From assembly GCF_024448955.1 (NCBI RefSeq), contig NZ_JAMOIH010000008.1, positions 1 to 64,000 of the forward strand: 64,000 nt of DNA, written 5' to 3'. The translations under genes were made by a program, and so were the position numbers. Numbering within the stretch: position 1 is the stretch's first letter; the number at the start of each line of letters is the position of its first letter. This DNA is from Stutzerimonas stutzeri. Lineage in GTDB: Bacteria > Pseudomonadota > Gammaproteobacteria > Pseudomonadales > Pseudomonadaceae. The notes beneath the pieces were generated by a model that worked only from the letters and a program-made list of their open reading frames with translations, ran no database searches and had not been told where the DNA came from. Positions 19,475 to 30,000 of this stretch are shown piece by piece.

Positions 19475-19917
19475 GCCGTCTGGATCTTGATGCGTTGGTC
19501 AGCGAAGCTCACGCCAGCAACAATTACGATGCGCTGCTGCAAATGGTGCCGTATGCCAAGCTCATCGGCATCGAGTGTTTGCGGTTGGGCGATGAGATGG
19601 TGTTCCGGCTGCCAAAGAACCTGGACAACATCGGTAATCCCACGCTTCCGGCCATCCACGGCGGCGTGATTGCCGGCTTCATGGAGCATGCTGCGATGCT
19701 TCATCTGTTGATGTTCATGGGCGCCCCACATTTGCCCAAAATCATCGACTTCTCGATAGATTATCTTCGGGCCGGTCACTATCGTGACACCTTTGCCGCA
19801 TGCCAGGTCTGGCGTCAGGGGCGTCGGGTAGCCAACGTCGCCGTGACAGCCTGGCAAACGAATCAGGCCGAGCCAATAGCCACTGCACGTTGTCACTTCA
19901 AGGTCAACGAGCCCTGA
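19471..19917 (+). CDS. PaaI-type hotdog thioesterase (second of the pair)
   Basis: 148 residues; the ATG at 19471 overlaps the previous stop by 4 bases. AIHGGVIAGFMEHAAMLHLL is the hotdog helix, but here the position of the usual Asp/Glu nucleophile is Glu or His in MEHAA, unlike MDTTC in its partner. FSIDYLRAGHYRDTFA is the core strand. The two chains differ enough that they are not a recent duplication. Confidence 0.82.
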   Translation: MSRLDLDALVSEAHASNNYDALLQMVPYAKLIGIECLRLGDEMVFRLPKNLDNIGNPTLPAIHGGVIAGFMEHAAMLHLLMFMGAPHLPKIIDFSIDYLRAGHYRDTFAACQVWRQGRRVANVAVTAWQTNQAEPIATARCHFKVNEP

Positions 19918-19959
19918 TACGTCTGGCGGTTGCCACTATAGATGTATGAAGGGTGTTGA

Positions 19960-21210
19960 ATGGATGCGCTGCTAATACTGGGCGGGCTGCTGCTGATAGT
20001 AGCGGGTATCGTCTGGTTGATCGTTCTGGCCTTTGGCACGGGCTTGCTGTGGGGTGTTGGAAGCCTGCTTCCGCCGATCACTCTGCTCTACGTGATTCGA
20101 CACTGGAGGGTCGCTCGAAAGGCCATCGGCCTCTCAGGGTTGGGATTCATACCTCTGGTTGTCGGGTTCACACTGCTCGCCAATCATGAGCCGGAACGAA
20201 TCGCGGCAATTGTCAGCCTCAAATGGCTTGAGCCGGATGAACACGCGCAGAGCCATGACCTGGCCATCCAACTGCGTGGCCAGCTTGATGGGCGCCCGTT
20301 CAATCCCCGCTCCGGCACGCTCATGGATGGTGTGCTGACGCTGCGGGAGGGCGATGGTCTGTTCGCGTTGCAGGAGATCATCATTCGCCTGGGTGCCGTT
20401 CCGACGGGCGCGTTGCAGGTCGATGTGCTGCCCCAGGATGCCAATCCGATGCCCGAAATCGAGATCAACTGGATGCGTCCGGAGCAGGCGCTACCGGAAG
20501 CGCGCACGATCAAGAGCGGCTACACCCTGCATCTCGATCTGCAACCGGTACCACCGAACAGGCTGGCCGGCGGCTTTCACCTGGTTCTGCCAGCGTACTA
20601 CCGCACCAGTATCAGCGGCCATGTCGAGCTTTTCACGGACGAGCTTCGTTATCGCTCGGGTCAGGTCGATCTGACTCACGACTCGGCCGATACGCTCACT
20701 TATCTGGCCAAGGATTACCTGCAGAGACGTTTCCAGACGCCCACCGTAACCATCGAATCGCTTGCGCCCGTCAGCTTTCCGGCCTCGGCCCTGGTTATCT
20801 CTGTGCAAGCAGAGGTGAAGGGGACGACCGACCGTTTCGAGCTGAATGTTCGTAAGGATGAACGAGGCTGGGCGGTCGAAAACGACGATTATCCACCTCT
20901 ACCCTTAGAAGTCGAAACACAACCCAAGGTGGCGGCAATCCAGTCGGAAGTGCTTACGGACAGCACACCATTGCCTCGCACCGATCGCCGGCAGCGGTTT
21001 TCCCTCGAGCGGTTACTGCGTAACCCAGCGCGCTATGAACATCTTCAGATGCGGGCACATACGGAACGCGGCGGGGTGGCGGAAGGGCGGTTCGTCGGTG
21101 TCGATCGAGACGGAAACCTGGCAATTCGGCGGATTCTGGAAGGGCCTGGAGAGGCTATCTACAATCTGGCGCCGAACGATATCGTCCTGCTCGAACTGCT
21201 TGAGCCGTAG
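19960..21210 (+). CDS. Unknown membrane protein with large soluble domain and Sm-like tail
   Basis: 416 residues. Three hydrophobic helices lie at the N-terminus (about 4-26, 28-46 and 58-75), followed by a beta-rich region (80-300) and a charged linker. The C-terminal domain (about 346-416) has the pattern RAHTERGGVAEGRFVGVDRD then GNLAIRR, which looks like an Sm-like or SH3-like small barrel; that fold call is inference. I do not recognise the protein. It precedes htpG, as an unannotated gene does in P. aeruginosa. Confidence 0.7.
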   Translation: MDALLILGGLLLIVAGIVWLIVLAFGTGLLWGVGSLLPPITLLYVIRHWRVARKAIGLSGLGFIPLVVGFTLLANHEPERIAAIVSLKWLEPDEHAQSHDLAIQLRGQLDGRPFNPRSGTLMDGVLTLREGDGLFALQEIIIRLGAVPTGALQVDVLPQDANPMPEIEINWMRPEQALPEARTIKSGYTLHLDLQPVPPNRLAGGFHLVLPAYYRTSISGHVELFTDELRYRSGQVDLTHDSADTLTYLAKDYLQRRFQTPTVTIESLAPVSFPASALVISVQAEVKGTTDRFELNVRKDERGWAVENDDYPPLPLEVETQPKVAAIQSEVLTDSTPLPRTDRRQRFSLERLLRNPARYEHLQMRAHTERGGVAEGRFVGVDRDGNLAIRRILEGPGEAIYNLAPNDIVLLELLEP

Positions 21211-21277
21211 GATCGGATTGCCTGCATCTGTCTGGCGGTTCGGCTTCGAACTGAAGTAGCGCCTGCCGCTCGACGCA

Positions 21278-21305
21278 CTTGATTTTCCGCACCCAGCCCC
21301 CATCT
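21278..21305 (+). promoter_or_regulatory. htpG: Sigma32 (heat-shock) promoter of htpG
   Basis: CTTGAT (21278-21283), a 14-base spacer, then CCCCATCT (21298-21305). The match to CTTGAA-N13-15-CCCCATNT is near perfect. A 12-bp palindrome CCGCAATTGCGG (21317-21328) lies in the resulting leader. Confidence 0.8.
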
Positions 21306-21362
21306 GCTTGTCATTGCCGCAATTGCGGTCCCTGCCATTGACGATGTGGAGTTTGCAAGACG

Positions 21363-23270
21363 ATGAGTGTGGAAACTCAAAACAAAGAAACCCTGGGCTT
21401 CCAGACCGAGGTGAAGCAACTGCTTCACCTGATGATCCATTCACTGTATTCGAACAAGGAAATCTTCCTCCGCGAGCTGATTTCCAACGCGTCCGATGCC
21501 GCCGACAAATTGCGTTTCGAAGCGCTGGCCAAGCCGGAGCTGCTCGAAGGCGGTGCCGAGCTGAAGATCCGCGTCACGTTCGACAAGGACGCCAAGACCG
21601 TTACCCTCGAGGATAACGGCATCGGCATGAATCGCGATGACGTCATCACCCATCTGGGTACCATTGCCAAGTCCGGTACCGCAGATTTCATGAAGCGCCT
21701 CACGGGCGATCAGAAAAAGGATTCGCATCTGATCGGTCAGTTCGGGGTGGGTTTCTATTCTGCATTCATCGTTGCTGATCAGGTCGAAGTGTTCAGCCGT
21801 CGTGCCGGCACACCGGCCGAAGAGGGCGTGTACTGGTCGTCAAAGGGTGAGGGTGATTTCGAGGTCGCCACCATCGAGAAAGCCGAGCGCGGAACCCGTA
21901 TCGTTCTGCACCTCAAGTCGGGCGACGAAGAGTTCGCCGATGGCTGGCGTCTGCGCAACATCATCAAGAAGTACTCCGACCACATTGCGCTGCCGATCGA
22001 ATTACCCAAAGAATTCCATGGCGAGGAGAAGGACAAACCGGCCGAGCCCGAGTGGGAAACCGTCAACCGCGCCAGCGCGCTCTGGACTCGTCCACGCACC
22101 GAGGTGAAGGACGAGGAATACCAGGAGTTCTACAAGCACGTCGGCCACGATTTCGAGAACCCGCTGGCCTGGAGTCACAACAAGGTCGAGGGCAAGCTGG
22201 AATACACCTCGCTGCTCTACGTGCCGGGCCGAGCACCCTTTGACCTGTACCAGCGCGAAGCGCCCAAGGGGCTCAAGCTTTATGTGCAGCGTGTATTCAT
22301 CATGGATCAGGCCGATGAATTCCTGCCGCTGTACCTGCGTTTCATCAAGGGCGTGGTCGACTCCAACGATCTGTCGCTGAACGTTTCGCGGGAAATTTTG
22401 CAGAAAGATCCGGTTATCGACTCGATGAAATCGGCACTGACCAAGCGCGTCCTGGACATGCTCGATAAGTTGGCCAAGGACAAGCCAGAGGACTACAAGA
22501 ACTTCTGGAAGCAGTTCGGCCAGGTGCTCAAGGAAGGACCAGCGGAAGACTTCGCCAACAAGGAGAAGATCGCCGGTCTCCTGCGTTTCGCTTCGACCCA
22601 TGACGCTTCTGGTGAGCAGAGCGTGTCGTTGGCCGATTACCTGGGCCGCGTGAAGGAAGGGCAGGACAAGGTCTACTTCCTGACCGGTGAATCCTACGCC
22701 CAGGTCAAGAGCAGCCCGCATCTGGAAGTCTTCCGCAAGAAGGGCATCGAAGTGCTGCTGCTCACCGATCGTATCGATGAGTGGCTGATGAGCTACCTCA
22801 CCGAATTCGATGGCAAGCAGTTCGTAGATGTCGCGCGTGGCGATCTCGATTTGGGCAAGCTGGACTCGGAGGAGGACAAGAAGGCTCAGGAAGAAGTCGC
22901 CAAAGCGAAGGAGGGGCTGGTCGAACGTCTCAAGGGCGCGCTAGGTGATGCCGTCGCTGAGGTACGTGTATCGCACCGTCTGACCGACTCGCCAGCGATT
23001 CTCGCGATTGGCGAGCAGGATCTGGGGCTGCAGATGCGCCAGATTCTCGAGGCCAGCGGGCAGAAAGTGCCGGAGTCCAAGCCGATCTTCGAGATCAATC
23101 CGCAGCATCCATTGATCGAGAAGCTGGACGCAGAGCCGGACGAGGATCGCTTCGCCGACCTGTCGCATATTCTCTTCGATCAAGCCGCGCTGGCCGCCGG
23201 TGACAGCCTCAAGGACCCAGCCAGCTACGTGCAACGGTTGAATAAGCTGCTGGTTGAGCTTTCAGCCTAA
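21363..23270 (+). CDS. htpG: Molecular chaperone HtpG (Hsp90)
   Basis: 635 residues. The N-terminal GHKL ATPase (residues 1-220) shows [23 protein letters not shown] and [11 protein letters not shown]. The middle client domain has the conserved catalytic Arg in NVSREILQ, and the C-terminal dimerisation domain follows. This cytosolic ATP-dependent chaperone is made from a sigma32 promoter. A perfect terminator follows. Confidence 0.98.
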   Translation: MSVETQNKETLGFQTEVKQLLHLMIHSLYSNKEIFLRELISNASDAADKLRFEALAKPELLEGGAELKIRVTFDKDAKTVTLEDNGIGMNRDDVITHLGTIAKSGTADFMKRLTGDQKKDSHLIGQFGVGFYSAFIVADQVEVFSRRAGTPAEEGVYWSSKGEGDFEVATIEKAERGTRIVLHLKSGDEEFADGWRLRNIIKKYSDHIALPIELPKEFHGEEKDKPAEPEWETVNRASALWTRPRTEVKDEEYQEFYKHVGHDFENPLAWSHNKVEGKLEYTSLLYVPGRAPFDLYQREAPKGLKLYVQRVFIMDQADEFLPLYLRFIKGVVDSNDLSLNVSREILQKDPVIDSMKSALTKRVLDMLDKLAKDKPEDYKNFWKQFGQVLKEGPAEDFANKEKIAGLLRFASTHDASGEQSVSLADYLGRVKEGQDKVYFLTGESYAQVKSSPHLEVFRKKGIEVLLLTDRIDEWLMSYLTEFDGKQFVDVARGDLDLGKLDSEEDKKAQEEVAKAKEGLVERLKGALGDAVAEVRVSHRLTDSPAILAIGEQDLGLQMRQILEASGQKVPESKPIFEINPQHPLIEKLDAEPDEDRFADLSHILFDQAALAAGDSLKDPASYVQRLNKLLVELSA

Positions 23271-23289
23271 GTTACACATAGGCGTCTGG

Positions 23290-23314
23290 AAGGCCCGTCA
23301 TTGACGGGCCTTTT
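23290..23314 (+). terminator. htpG terminator
   Basis: AAGGCCCGTCA (23290-23300) pairs with TGACGGGCCTT (23302-23312), followed by a short T run. Confidence 0.85.
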
Positions 23315-23457
23315 GCGTTCAGGCCTGTGCCTGCTTTTTCGGACGCTCTCTGTCATAAGCGGGCTGGCCGATCCCTAGGGCATGACCGACACCCGAGCCA
23401 AACCGCATTCTGCTACTGAACCGCCACGTGGTAAGGCGGTCTATCCGCTTGGCTGTC

Positions 23458-23464
23458 AGGAGGT
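23458..23464 (+). promoter_or_regulatory. Ribosome binding site that fixes a TTG start
   Basis: AGGAGGT, six bases before the TTG at 23471. It is nearly ideal and supports TTG rather than any later ATG as the start, which also preserves the signal peptide. Confidence 0.7.
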
Positions 23465-23470
23465 CATTGG

Positions 23471-24493
23471 TTGTTCAACTTACGAAACTGTTTTGTCGCG
23501 ATGTGTCTGGTCGCCTCGATCGCACCGGTTCAAGCGCGGGACTATCGCTACAGCGACTCGCATCTGCATTTCGTTGATTTCTTCCAGGAAAGCGACGGCA
23601 TGGCAAAGTTGCTCAAGGCCATGGACGCCGGTGATATCGACCATGTGATGATCAGCGGCATCCCTGTTGCCAAAAAGTGGCACGAAAACGAACCCAAGCG
23701 GCCTCGTTACTATGCTGGCGACGATGCGCCGGTTTATTGGTACAGCGCGACCGATGTGGTGGTTGCCGCGGCCCTGAAAGAGCTGAGCGACGAGCAGCGA
23801 CGCCGTTTCCATCCGTTTCTCTCGGGCTTCAATCCCAACGACAAGAATGCCGATGCGCATATACGGCGGATGCTCGAACTCGATCCGGGCCTCTGGCAGG
23901 GGCTGGGAGAAATATTCACGCGGCACGACGACGTCACTGCCTTGACCGAAGGCGATACACCTCGCGCCAACAATGAAGCGCTGACGCGTGTCTATCATTT
24001 GGCCGCCGAATACGATCTGCCCGTGATGCTGCACTCCAATATCACCTCCAAACGTGAGCGTAACCCGCTGTATCTGGGTGAGCTGGAAGAGGCGCTGCGT
24101 AATCACCCTCATACCCGCTTTATTTGGGCGCACGCGGGGACGAGCATGGAGCTGCACCGTCATCAGGAAAAGCTCGATTTTCTTTTGGAGACGGTCACGC
24201 GGTTGCTGAATGACTATCCAAACCTTTACATCGATCTCTCCTGGACGATGCTCAATCCCTATCTCATGAATGAGTCTGGTCAGCCAGACAGGGACTGGCT
24301 GGACTTGCTCGAACGCCATCCCACGCGCTTCATGCTGGGTTCCGATGTAGTCGGTCGGTTTGACAAATTGGGTGAGGGGATGCGTGCTTTCGACTCGTTT
24401 CTGGATGCTTTGCCCGAGTCGGTCGCTCGCAAGGTTGCGCGTGACAACTTTCTCGATGTTCTGCCTCGCAAGCGACAGGCTGAAATTCGCTGA
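23471..24493 (+). CDS. Secreted amidohydrolase-family protein
   Basis: 340 residues from a TTG start. A signal peptide (residues 1-22, ending SIAPVQA) directs export. The mature part is a metal-dependent hydrolase TIM barrel: YSDSHLHFVDFF (HxH metal motif), VMLHSNI, WAHAGTSMELH and FMLGSDVVGR (Asp). These resemble the amidohydrolase_2 family of decarboxylases and lactonases. Substrate unknown. It is followed by a chemoreceptor with its own promoter. Confidence 0.82.
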   Translation: MFNLRNCFVAMCLVASIAPVQARDYRYSDSHLHFVDFFQESDGMAKLLKAMDAGDIDHVMISGIPVAKKWHENEPKRPRYYAGDDAPVYWYSATDVVVAAALKELSDEQRRRFHPFLSGFNPNDKNADAHIRRMLELDPGLWQGLGEIFTRHDDVTALTEGDTPRANNEALTRVYHLAAEYDLPVMLHSNITSKRERNPLYLGELEEALRNHPHTRFIWAHAGTSMELHRHQEKLDFLLETVTRLLNDYPNLYIDLSWTMLNPYLMNESGQPDRDWLDLLERHPTRFMLGSDVVGRFDKLGEGMRAFDSFLDALPESVARKVARDNFLDVLPRKRQAEIR

Positions 24494-24592
24494 GCCGCGA
24501 GTGAATCCGAGCACCAATGGTCGCAGAACGCTGGCGCTAGCAACCGCTGGTCGTGTTCTGTTCTCTTCAGGTGTTTTTCTGACGTCAATTTT

Positions 24593-24619
24593 TCAAGCTT
24601 ATCGATCGGGCTCCGATAT
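24593..24619 (+). promoter_or_regulatory. Sigma28 (FliA) promoter of the chemoreceptor gene
   Basis: TCAA (24593-24596), 15 bases, then TCCGATAT (24612-24619), against the consensus TAAA-N15-GCCGATAA. Spacing is exact. The predicted start lies about 45 bases before the ATG at 24671. Confidence 0.7.
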
Positions 24620-24670
24620 TGAGATGTCCGCTGCGATGCTGCAGCGCTTCCTTTTGGAGTAGTGAGCCCC

Positions 24671-26296
24671 ATGTCTATTCGACGTTTGAATATCTCCATC
24701 CGCTCGGCCATTGGCTTCGGCCTGATTGGTTTCATGGTTTTGGCGCTTGGCCTGTTTGCATTGAAGCAGATGGCTGATATGCGCAAGGAATCCAGCCAAG
24801 TGGATCAGGTCTGGCTGCCGAGCCTCATCAGTTTGGGTGGTCTTGATATCGGCATGCAGCGCACGCGGGCGCTCACTATCCGCATGGTCACGCTAGACAG
24901 CAGCGAAGCGCTTAGCGCGACACGGCAGACACTCGACAAGCTCTCCGGTGATGTTCGTTCGATGCAGGCCGACTATGAGCGGCTGTTGACCACAGCGGAA
25001 GAGAAATCCGCTTATGAACGGTTCAAGGCGGCTCGAAGCCTTTATATGGTTGAGCAGGCAAAGGTGGTCGATTACGCAAGCAAGCGCGAGCGGGAACAAG
25101 CCCTGCAGGTCATGAACGGCTCTATCAATGCCCACGCCGATGCAATGACCAAGGCGTTGACCGACCTTCAGCAGATCAATGAGAAAGAGGCGGGGCGCGC
25201 TGCAGGCCGCGCGCTTGCTGCGTACGAAACGGCCTTCAACTGGGTGATCATCACCATTGTCATGGCTGCGCTGGTCACCGTGGCGCTGGCTGTTCTGTTT
25301 ACCCGAAGTATCGTTCGGCCTTTGAGGCAAGCTGTCGAGGTGGCTGAAGCCGTCGCCTCGGGTGATCTCACTCGAGATTTCCTTATCGAGGGCAACGACG
25401 AGCCGGCGCGCCTGCTGGCTGCACTCAAGGCGATGCAGGCAAGCTTGCGTAACACCATTCAGGGCATTTCCGATTCGTCCAATCAGCTCGCTTCAGCGGC
25501 GGAAGAGCTCAACACCGTGACCGAAGACTCAACTCGCGGTCTGCATCAGCAGAATCACGAGATCGAGCAGGCCGCTACTGCTGTGAATGAAATGACTGCG
25601 GCAGTGGACGAGGTCGCCCGCAATGCGGTGGCAACGTCAGAAGCTTCGCATGAGTCGGACAAGACTGCGCAGCATGGCCGTGGACAGGTGATCAAAACAG
25701 TTGAATCCATCGGTTTGCTGGCGGCTGATGTCACCACCACGGCCAGCCAGGTCGAGCAACTGGCAGGCCAGGTTCGAGACATCAGCAAGGTGCTGGATGT
25801 GATCCGTTCGATCGCCGAGCAGACCAATTTGCTGGCGCTCAACGCAGCCATCGAAGCGGCGCGCGCTGGCGAGGCCGGGCGCGGGTTTGCCGTCGTTGCG
25901 GATGAAGTGAGGGCGCTGGCGCATCGTACTCAGCAGTCCACTCAAGAGATCGAGCAAATGATCGGTGACGTGCATCAGGGCACCGATAAGGCCGTTCAAG
26001 CCATGCAGGCCAGTAACGAACGGGCACGCAGCACGCTCGACGTCGCTCGCACTGCAGGTGAGGCGCTTGAGGACATCACCAGGGCCATCAGCCAGATCAG
26101 CGAGCGCAATCTAGTCATCGCCAGCGCTTCGGAGGAACAGGCCCAGGTGGCGCGTGAGGTCGACCGCAATCTGATCAACATCCGTGACCTGTCATTGCAG
26201 TCCTCGGCGGGCGCCAATCAGACCAGCGCAGCGAGCCAGGAGCTGTCGCAGCTGGCTATCCGATTGAACGAGATGGTTGCGCGTTTCCGGATTTGA
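24671..26296 (+). CDS. Methyl-accepting chemotaxis protein (4-helix-bundle sensor)
   Basis: 541 residues. TM1 is at about 12-32, an all-alpha periplasmic four-helix-bundle sensor at 33-188, TM2 at 190-210, HAMP at about 211-263, and then the long coiled-coil signalling domain with the highly conserved tip [20 protein letters not shown]. It signals to CheA/CheW at the cell pole. The ATG at 24671 is preferred over a GTG at 24662, which would lie only two bases from the GGAG. The ligand is unknown. Confidence 0.93.
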   Translation: MSIRRLNISIRSAIGFGLIGFMVLALGLFALKQMADMRKESSQVDQVWLPSLISLGGLDIGMQRTRALTIRMVTLDSSEALSATRQTLDKLSGDVRSMQADYERLLTTAEEKSAYERFKAARSLYMVEQAKVVDYASKREREQALQVMNGSINAHADAMTKALTDLQQINEKEAGRAAGRALAAYETAFNWVIITIVMAALVTVALAVLFTRSIVRPLRQAVEVAEAVASGDLTRDFLIEGNDEPARLLAALKAMQASLRNTIQGISDSSNQLASAAEELNTVTEDSTRGLHQQNHEIEQAATAVNEMTAAVDEVARNAVATSEASHESDKTAQHGRGQVIKTVESIGLLAADVTTTASQVEQLAGQVRDISKVLDVIRSIAEQTNLLALNAAIEAARAGEAGRGFAVVADEVRALAHRTQQSTQEIEQMIGDVHQGTDKAVQAMQASNERARSTLDVARTAGEALEDITRAISQISERNLVIASASEEQAQVAREVDRNLINIRDLSLQSSAGANQTSAASQELSQLAIRLNEMVARFRI

Positions 26297-26303
26297 CGGA
26301 GTT

Positions 26304-26331
26304 GCGACGCCCCGGTCCGCCGGGGCGTCGC
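26304..26331 (+). terminator. Hairpin after the chemoreceptor gene
   Basis: GCGACGCCCCGG (26304-26315) pairs with CCGGGGCGTCGC (26320-26331), loop TCCG. A 12-bp stem without a T-run. Confidence 0.6.
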
Positions 26332-26489
26332 TGTATCGCAGCCGCTTCCGTGGCAGCCCTCGGTTCGTCTCAATGCTGGGCATATGGGCGTAGGATGCGT
26401 ACTATTCGGCGTTTTTATTCGAACCTTCGCCTGCTCCATTGCCGGGAAAGCCTTGGGTTCGCTCCAGCCTCTTACGCCGAGACTCTGTG

Positions 26490-27734
26490 ATGTCCAACCT
26501 ATCAACCCGCCTTTTCAGAGCTTATAACCGCGTCAGTCTGGTGACGCAGATCGTTGTCGGGCTTATCGCCGGTTGTCTGCTGGCCTGGTTGTTTCCGCAA
26601 GCGGCAAAGTCGGTCAGCTTGCTGGGTGATCTGTTCGTGTCTGGGTTGAAGGCTGTCGCCCCGATCTTGGTGTTTGTGCTGGTGACAGCATCGCTGGCCA
26701 ACCATAAACGCGGTCAGCCGACGCATATTCGGCCGATTCTGATTCTCTATGCCTTGGGTACCTTGAGCGCCGCTGTGGTAGCGGTGACAGCCAGTGCATT
26801 GTTTCCAACGACTCTGATATTGACCAGCCAGGCGAACGATGTGGTGCCGCCCTCGGGCGTTGGCGCGGTGCTGCAAACGCTGATGTTCAACGTAGTGGAC
26901 AACCCGGTACGGGCACTTATCGAAGGGAACTTCATCGGCATTCTGGCATGGGCCATAGGTCTCGGATTTGCCTTCCGCCATGCGCGTGACAGCACGCGTG
27001 ACCTGATAACCGATATATCGGAAGGTGTGACGCTGATCGTCAAGGTGGTGATCCGCTTTGCGCCGTTGGGCATCTTCGGTCTGGTAGCCGGAACGCTTGC
27101 CGAGTCCGGGTTCTCGACGCTGACTGGCTACCTGAAACTGCTACTGGTTCTCGTTGGCAGCATGCTGTTCATGGCGCTGGTAGTGAATCCGTTGATCGTA
27201 TTCTGGCAGATTCGCAAGAATCCCTATCCGCTGGTCTTCACCTGTCTGCGTGAAAGTGGCATCACTGCGTTCTTCACGCGCAGTTCTGCGGCGAACATCC
27301 CAGTCAACATGCAGCTGTGCGAGCGTCTCGGGTTGCATAAGGACACCTACTCGGTGTCGATTCCGCTGGGCGCGACCATCAACATGGGCGGGGCAGCCAT
27401 CACCATCACGGTGCTGACCCTCGCCGCAGTCAATACACTGGGTGTCGTTGTAGATATTCCTACCGCCATTCTGCTCAGTCTGCTCGCCTCCATCTGCGCT
27501 TGCGGTGCTTCCGGCGTGGCTGGCGGCTCGCTGTTGTTGATTCCGCTAGCTTGCAGTCTGTTCGGAATATCCAACGATATGGCCATGCAGGTGGTTGCGG
27601 TTGGATTCATCATCGGTGTGGTGCAGGACTCGGCTGAAACCGCGCTGAATTCATCCACTGATGTGCTGTTTACAGCGGCGTCCTGTATGGCTCATGGCGA
27701 TACAGTCGCAGTGACGGACGAAGGCTTGAGCTAA
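26490..27734 (+). CDS. sstT: Serine/threonine:sodium symporter
   Basis: 414 residues from the ATG at 26490, the same length as E. coli SstT. A DAACS-family transporter: [20 protein letters not shown] and the C-terminal [19 protein letters not shown] are the substrate and sodium-binding signatures. About eight helices plus two hairpin loops are expected. It imports serine and threonine. A strong bidirectional terminator follows. Confidence 0.95.
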   Translation: MSNLSTRLFRAYNRVSLVTQIVVGLIAGCLLAWLFPQAAKSVSLLGDLFVSGLKAVAPILVFVLVTASLANHKRGQPTHIRPILILYALGTLSAAVVAVTASALFPTTLILTSQANDVVPPSGVGAVLQTLMFNVVDNPVRALIEGNFIGILAWAIGLGFAFRHARDSTRDLITDISEGVTLIVKVVIRFAPLGIFGLVAGTLAESGFSTLTGYLKLLLVLVGSMLFMALVVNPLIVFWQIRKNPYPLVFTCLRESGITAFFTRSSAANIPVNMQLCERLGLHKDTYSVSIPLGATINMGGAAITITVLTLAAVNTLGVVVDIPTAILLSLLASICACGASGVAGGSLLLIPLACSLFGISNDMAMQVVAVGFIIGVVQDSAETALNSSTDVLFTAASCMAHGDTVAVTDEGLS

Positions 27735-27757
27735 ACCGACTTCCTGCGATTTACCTC

Positions 27758-27776
27758 AGCTTGAAGCTTTGAAGCT
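27758..27776. repeat. AGCTTGAAGCTTTGAAGCT repeat
   Basis: An AGCTT(G/C)AA-type short repeat next to the sstT/fabB terminator; compare 12696-12718 and 37366-37396. Confidence 0.45.
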
Positions 27777-27780
27777 CAAA

Positions 27781-27820
27781 CGAAAACGCCCCGATCAGCT
27801 CGCTGATCGGGGCGTTTTCG
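27781..27820. terminator. Bidirectional terminator sstT / fabB
   Basis: CGAAAACGCCCCGATCAGC (27781-27799) pairs perfectly with GCTGATCGGGGCGTTTTCG (27802-27820). The T-rich tracts on both strands allow it to serve both convergent genes. Confidence 0.9.
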
Positions 27821-27841
27821 TTACTGCGGCTGTTCGGACGA

Positions 27842-29059
27842 TCAGCCTTTCCAGCGCTTGAGCACCAGGGTGGCGTTGGTGCCGCCGAAGCCGAAGCTGT
27901 TGCTCATCACGGTGTCGAACTGTGCGTTCTCGCGGGTTTCGCGAACGATCGGCAAATCGGCGACTTCCGGGTCCAGCTCGTCGATATTCGCCGAGCCGGC
28001 GATGAAGTTGCCCTGCATCATCAGCATGCAGTAGATCGCTTCGTGAACGCCGGCGGCGCCCAGCGAGTGGCCGGACAGGCTCTTGGTCGAGCTGATGGCC
28101 GGGAGCTTGTCACCGAACATGTTGCGCACGGCCTTGGCCTCGGCCACGTCGCCCACCGGCGTGGAAGTGCCATGGGTGTTGAGGTAGTCGATCGGGCCTT
28201 CGACGGTGGCCATCGCCTGCTGCATGCAGCGCAGCGCGCCTTCGCCGCTCGGGGCGACCATGTCATAGCCGTCGGACGTGGCGCCGTAACCGACGATTTC
28301 CGCGTAGATCTTGGCGCCGCGCTTGAGCGCATGCTCCAGTTCTTCGACCACCACCATGCCGCCACCGCCAGCGATCACGAAGCCGTCACGCTTGGAGTCG
28401 TAGGCGCGCGAGGCTTTTTCCGGTGTGGCGTTGTACTGGCTGGAGAGGGCGCCCATGGCGTCGAACAGGCAGCTCTGGCTGTAGTGTTCTTCTTCACCGC
28501 CGCCGGCGAAGATCACGTCCTGCTTGCCCATCTGGATCTGTTCCATCGCCGCGCCGATGCAATGCGCGCTGGTGGCGCAGGCCGAAGCGATGGAGTAGTT
28601 GATGCCCTTGATGCGGAACGGTGTGGCCAGACAGGCCGACACGGTGCTGCTCATGGTGCGCGGCACGCGGTATGGGCCGATGCGCTTGACGCCCTTGTCG
28701 CGCAGGATGTCGATGGCTTCCATCTGGTTGATGGTCGAAGCGCCACCGGAACCGGCGATCAGGCCAATGCGCGGATTGGAAATGTCATCGGCGCTGAGGC
28801 CAGAATCTTCCAATGCCTGCTGCATGGCCAGATAGGCATAAGCCGCCGCATCACCCATGAAGCGCAGGACCTTGCGGTCGATCAGCTCTTCGAGGTTCAG
28901 ATCGACTGAGCCCGAGACCTGGCTGCGCAGACCCATGTCCGCATAGGCCTGGTTGAATCGAATGCCAGGGCGGCTGGCGCGCAGGTTGGCGGAAACGGTG
29001 TCTTTGTCATTGCCGAGGCAGGAAACGATACCCAGGCCGGTGATCACGACGCGACGCAT
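27842..29059 (-). CDS. fabB: Beta-ketoacyl-ACP synthase I
   Basis: 405 residues from the ATG at 29059, preceded by GAAGGAC; a TTG 15 bases upstream is rejected. It elongates unsaturated acyl-ACP. The Cys nucleophile is in [17 protein letters not shown]; the two His are in [11 protein letters not shown] and [14 protein letters not shown]. It lies 11 bases after fabA in the same leftward operon. Confidence 0.98.
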   Translation of the reverse strand: MRRVVITGLGIVSCLGNDKDTVSANLRASRPGIRFNQAYADMGLRSQVSGSVDLNLEELIDRKVLRFMGDAAAYAYLAMQQALEDSGLSADDISNPRIGLIAGSGGASTINQMEAIDILRDKGVKRIGPYRVPRTMSSTVSACLATPFRIKGINYSIASACATSAHCIGAAMEQIQMGKQDVIFAGGGEEEHYSQSCLFDAMGALSSQYNATPEKASRAYDSKRDGFVIAGGGGMVVVEELEHALKRGAKIYAEIVGYGATSDGYDMVAPSGEGALRCMQQAMATVEGPIDYLNTHGTSTPVGDVAEAKAVRNMFGDKLPAISSTKSLSGHSLGAAGVHEAIYCMLMMQGNFIAGSANIDELDPEVADLPIVRETRENAQFDTVMSNSFGFGGTNATLVLKRWKG

Positions 29060-29070
29060 GCGGAAGTCCT

Positions 29071-29586
29071 TCAAAAGCTATCGGTAGAGGTAAACAGGCC
29101 GACGCGCAAACCTTCGGCACTGTAGATCTCGCGGCCATCGACGCTGACGGTGCCGTCGGCGATGCCGAGGATCAACGAGCGACTGATGGTGCGCTTGATA
29201 TGAATGTTATAGGTGACCTTCTTGGCGGTCGGCAGGACCTGGCCGAAGAACTTCACTTCGCCGGAACCTAGCGCACGACCACGGCCGGGGTTGCCCTGCC
29301 ATCCAAGGTAAAAACCGACCAATTGCCACATGGCGTCAAGGCCCAGGCAGCCGGGCATGACCGGATCGCCTTCGAAATGACAGGCAAAGAACCAGAGCTC
29401 AGGGTTGATATCCAGTTCGGCGACCAACTCGCCCTTGCCGTACTTGCCGCCCACTTCGCTGATATGAACGATGCGATCGACCATCAGCATGTTCGGCGCG
29501 GGCAGTTGCGCATTACCGGGCCCGAAAAGCTCGCCGCGGCTGCAACGAAGCAAATCTTCCCGAGTAAAGGCCTGTTGTTTGGTCAT
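29071..29586 (-). CDS. fabA: 3-hydroxydecanoyl-ACP dehydratase/isomerase
   Basis: 171 residues. It introduces the cis double bond of anaerobic-type unsaturated fatty acid synthesis. Catalytic His70 lies in [14 protein letters not shown] and Asp84 in LGLDAMWQ, the same numbers as in E. coli. First gene of fabAB, with a promoter at 29656-29683. Confidence 0.98.
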   Translation of the reverse strand: MTKQQAFTREDLLRCSRGELFGPGNAQLPAPNMLMVDRIVHISEVGGKYGKGELVAELDINPELWFFACHFEGDPVMPGCLGLDAMWQLVGFYLGWQGNPGRGRALGSGEVKFFGQVLPTAKKVTYNIHIKRTISRSLILGIADGTVSVDGREIYSAEGLRVGLFTSTDSF

Positions 29587-29655
29587 GCGTATTCCTCAAT
29601 GGTCCCTTTATGGAGGGCTTGCTGCTTTTTATCTGACCCAAGATTGAAGAGTCCG

Positions 29656-29683
29656 ATCATAAAGACTAGTCATAGACTGTCAC
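29656..29683 (-). promoter_or_regulatory. fabA: Sigma70 promoter of fabAB
   Basis: Leftward GTGACA, a 16-base spacer, TATGAT; each box matches the consensus at five of six bases. The spacer includes the palindrome GACTAGTC. Confidence 0.6.
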
Positions 29684-29933
29684 CCTGCGCTGAAAGTCAC
29701 AGCTCAAGGATACCGCTCGTTTCGACCAACTCATGAGACGACCATGGTAGAAACGGGCCGATACTTTAACACTCCTGATCTATGACAACGACCATGTGAC
29801 GTCCTGTCCGTGATTGGACAATGAACAATGTGCCGTGACGATAGTCTCGGCTGGCCGAAGAAGGCGGCTTTTGCCGGGTCAATATAGCGCTGGAAACTGT
29901 AACCTGATGATTCCAATGACGTTGGGCTTTGCA

Positions 29934-29962
29934 CTGGCTGCGCACTGACGGCTACGTATAAT
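29934..29962 (+). promoter_or_regulatory. gpsA: Probable gpsA promoter
   Basis: A perfect TATAAT at 29957-29962 with a weak -35 (CTGGCT, 29934-29939) 17 bases upstream. The start codon follows 38 bases later. Confidence 0.5.
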
Positions 29963-30000
29963 GCCGACACTGCCACCGAGTGGCTCAGAACGGATACCCC

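Larger units (their letters stand above)
29587..30000. other. Divergent intergenic region fabA / gpsA
   Basis: No gene. It holds the fabAB promoter, an inverted repeat TGTCC-N6-GGACA (29805-29820) of unknown meaning, and a TATAAT -10 box for gpsA. Confidence 0.55.

Noticed and set aside
23420-23440. ACCGCC/GGCGGT hairpin before the amidohydrolase as a terminator or riboswitch
   Set aside because: Short stem, no T-run, no further structure.
24662-24670. GTG at 24662 as chemoreceptor start
   Set aside because: It would be two bases from the GGAG; the ATG at 24671 is spaced acceptably.
29805-29820. TGTCC-N6-GGACA between fabA and gpsA, similar to the porin half-sites
   Set aside because: Spacing differs from 477-494 and there is no sigma54 element nearby; probably coincidence.
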